The notes under the pieces are model-generated. The model was given only the letters and a program-made list of their open reading frames with translations. It ran no database searches and was not told the DNA's origin. This document shows positions 5,838 through 7,317 of a stretch of 7,317 nucleotides of DNA, in pieces. The stretch's first letter is position 1; each line of letters starts with the position of its first letter. Source of the stretch: Acidobacteriota bacterium (lineage in GTDB: Bacteria > Acidobacteriota > Terriglobia > Bryobacterales > Bryobacteraceae); assembly GCA_021788955.1 (NCBI GenBank), contig JAJYKC010000112.1, positions 1 to 7,317 of the forward strand, given 5' to 3'. The position numbers were made by a program, and so were the translations under genes.

Positions 5838-7317
5838 ATGTCGCGCCGTTTTTCTTTCCTCACCCTTTCGTTCGTCCTGCTCTGTGCCGCCGCCCGCGCC
5901 CAGGGCCCGCTGCTATCGTGCCTCACCTCCGCCGTCCCCCTCACCGTCCGCGCCGAAGGCGTCACCGAACGCATCGGCGATATCGTCTTCCTCTGCTCTG
6001 GCGGCGCGCCCAACACCACCGTCACCGGCAACCTCACCATCTTCTTAAACGTCGCCATCACCAACCGCGTCTCCGCCAACAACGCCGTCGACGCGCAGCT
6101 CTACTACGACAACGGCGCCGGCCTCCAACTCGCCCCCGTCACGGGCTACCTCAACGGTCCCGCCGTCTCCTTCAACGGCGTCAGCGTCCCGCTTTCGCCC
6201 ACCGGCACGCTCACGCTCCGCCTGGAAAACATCCGCGCCAATGCCACCCAGGCGCCAGCTTCCGGACTCATCACCGCTTCGCTCGCCGTCAACAGCGCGA
6301 ACATTCTCCCCTTAAACCAAAGCACGCTCACCGTCGCCCAAACTTCGCCCAGCCTGTTCGACGGCTTCTCGAATCGCCTCATCTGCTCCCAACTCGGCTC
6401 GCCTGTTCCCAACGACACAACTTCTTTCGCCGCCTTCCTCGCCGCCAAAACCATCTTCGCCTCTACCCGCCTCACCGAAGGCTTCGCCAGCGCTCTCGAA
6501 CCGCTCTCGAATCAAGCTAACTTCCACGCCGACTCCGGCGAGCGCATTCTCATTTCTTACTACGGCTTCCCGGCCGGCGCGCGCCTGTTCGTCCCCACCG
6601 TCGTCGCCGGCTCGGACGCACTTACTCCCACCGCCGGCGGCGACCTCGGCGTCCCCGCCAATGGCGGAACATACGCCCCAACCACTGGCGGTTCTCTGCT
6701 CCTCTCCGTCGTCCAGGGCGCTGACTCCACCGGCGCCGGCGGCAAACCCGTCTACCAGCCCGGCCCCATCGGCTCCAACCCCGTCAACCTCGACGGCATC
6801 ACCGAAGTGATACTTACTTCCGGCACCGGCAGCATCACTTACGAAGTCGTTAGCGCAAGTCCCGTCCTCCAGGAGTCCGCCCAGTTTCCCACTTTCCTCG
6901 GCCTTCCCGCATTCTCGGTCAACGGCGTCGTTCAAACCACGGAAAACGTCACCATCGCCCCCGTCTCCTCCACGCCGCAAGCCAGCCCCACCGCACCCAT
7001 CCCGCGCTTCGTCGCCACCAATCCGGCGCCCGACTGCTCCATCATCGGCGACTGCGGCGCCTCTTACTATCCCAAACCTTCCGTCCTGCCCGCCTCGCTC
7101 TCCTTTAACGCCGTAGCCGGAGGAAAACTTCAGTCTCACTACGTCCACATCGGGAACTCCGGCGGCGGCCTGCTCGAATGGACAGCTTCCGTCCAATACC
7201 CCGCGAACTCGCCCCAGAACTGGCTCAGCGTCTCGCCGGACTTGGGCATCGGCGCCACCAATACCTTCGCTTACTTCGATCCTTCTCAACTTAGTCCAGG
7301 CGATTTTACCGCCACTA
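5838..7317 (+). CDS. Secreted protein with C-terminal BACON-like domain (3' end outside the window)
   Basis: This frame is open for 493 codons to the window edge. Residues 1-21 are a signal peptide (MSRRFSFLTLSFVLLCAAARA, cleavage before Q22). The mature protein starts with a module containing C28 and C53 in the context VRAEGVTERIGDIVFLCSGG (37-56). This N-terminal signature recurs in secreted hypothetical proteins of Solibacter-type Acidobacteriota, and the two cysteines may pair. The middle is Ala/Thr/Ser/Gly-rich beta-type sequence without a recognised enzyme motif. From residue ~414 the pattern LPASLSFNAVAGG, then HIGNSGGGLLEWTAS and WLSVSPDLGIG, is typical of BACON-type Ig-like domains, associated with carbohydrate or surface binding in secreted proteins. 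Related proteins often continue with more BACON units and a lineage-specific C-terminal domain (TIGR03437); that part is not visible here. Function unknown, probably extracellular or surface-exposed and non-enzymatic as far as seen. Confidence 0.85.
   Translation, partial: MSRRFSFLTLSFVLLCAAARAQGPLLSCLTSAVPLTVRAEGVTERIGDIVFLCSGGAPNTTVTGNLTIFLNVAITNRVSANNAVDAQLYYDNGAGLQLAPVTGYLNGPAVSFNGVSVPLSPTGTLTLRLENIRANATQAPASGLITASLAVNSANILPLNQSTLTVAQTSPSLFDGFSNRLICSQLGSPVPNDTTSFAAFLAAKTIFASTRLTEGFASALEPLSNQANFHADSGERILISYYGFPAGARLFVPTVVAGSDALTPTAGGDLGVPANGGTYAPTTGGSLLLSVVQGADSTGAGGKPVYQPGPIGSNPVNLDGITEVILTSGTGSITYEVVSASPVLQESAQFPTFLGLPAFSVNGVVQTTENVTIAPVSSTPQASPTAPIPRFVATNPAPDCSIIGDCGASYYPKPSVLPASLSFNAVAGGKLQSHYVHIGNSGGGLLEWTASVQYPANSPQNWLSVSPDLGIGATNTFAYFDPSQLSPGDFTAT

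Noticed and set aside
5798..6082. Extension of the DUF4188 gene upstream to 6082
   Set aside because: The extra 95 residues are antisense to the signal peptide and N-terminal module of the BACON gene and show no DUF4188 similarity. The family domain begins after 5797.
5918..6520. 200-codon plus-strand frame rich in Arg, His and Pro
   Set aside because: It is an out-of-frame reading of the BACON-protein gene, with low-complexity composition and no ribosome binding site.

Overview
This is a high-GC bacterial window, and its gene content points to an Acidobacteriota genome, most likely the Solibacter/Bryobacter lineage (Bryobacterales). The indicators are a very large Oar-like TonB-dependent receptor with an N-terminal carboxypeptidase-regulatory domain, an exported PIG-L deacetylase, a DUF4188 protein, a relic of a PF09720-type addiction-module antitoxin, and a secreted protein carrying a BACON-like domain. 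This assignment is from family recognition only; there is no rRNA or other marker gene here.

Layout. At 1-113 (minus) is the 5' end of an exported protein that leaves the window at position 1. A divergent intergenic region (114-260) carries a TATAAT box, a GC-rich leader hairpin and a good ribosome binding site for the receptor gene (261-3683, plus). Two bases after its stop comes the PIG-L deacetylase (3686-5056, plus), so the two form a tightly spaced and probably translationally coupled pair. Directly behind the deacetylase stop is a start-less remnant of an addiction-module antitoxin (5065-5265, plus). It runs into a convergent DUF4188 gene (5234-5797, minus), whose last quarter appears to be shifted by one base. 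A 40-bp divergent gap with an extended -10 box leads into a secreted Cys/BACON-type protein (5838 to beyond the window end, plus).

How the genes might work together. The receptor and deacetylase look like an exported N-deacetylase acting on N-acetylated material at the cell surface or periplasm, paired with an outer-membrane channel. The substrate cannot be read from the sequence. Three of the four proteins whose true N-terminus is visible carry signal peptides (receptor, PIG-L, BACON protein), as does the partial upstream gene, so the window is mostly about the cell envelope. The antitoxin relic and the DUF4188 gene are unrelated to that theme and mark a decayed spot between two envelope loci.

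No tRNA, rRNA, CRISPR, insertion sequence or convincing rho-independent terminator was seen. The strongest unexpected observations are the antitoxin relic, the one-base frameshift near the end of the DUF4188 gene, and a C-over-G bias of the plus strand that persists regardless of gene direction.
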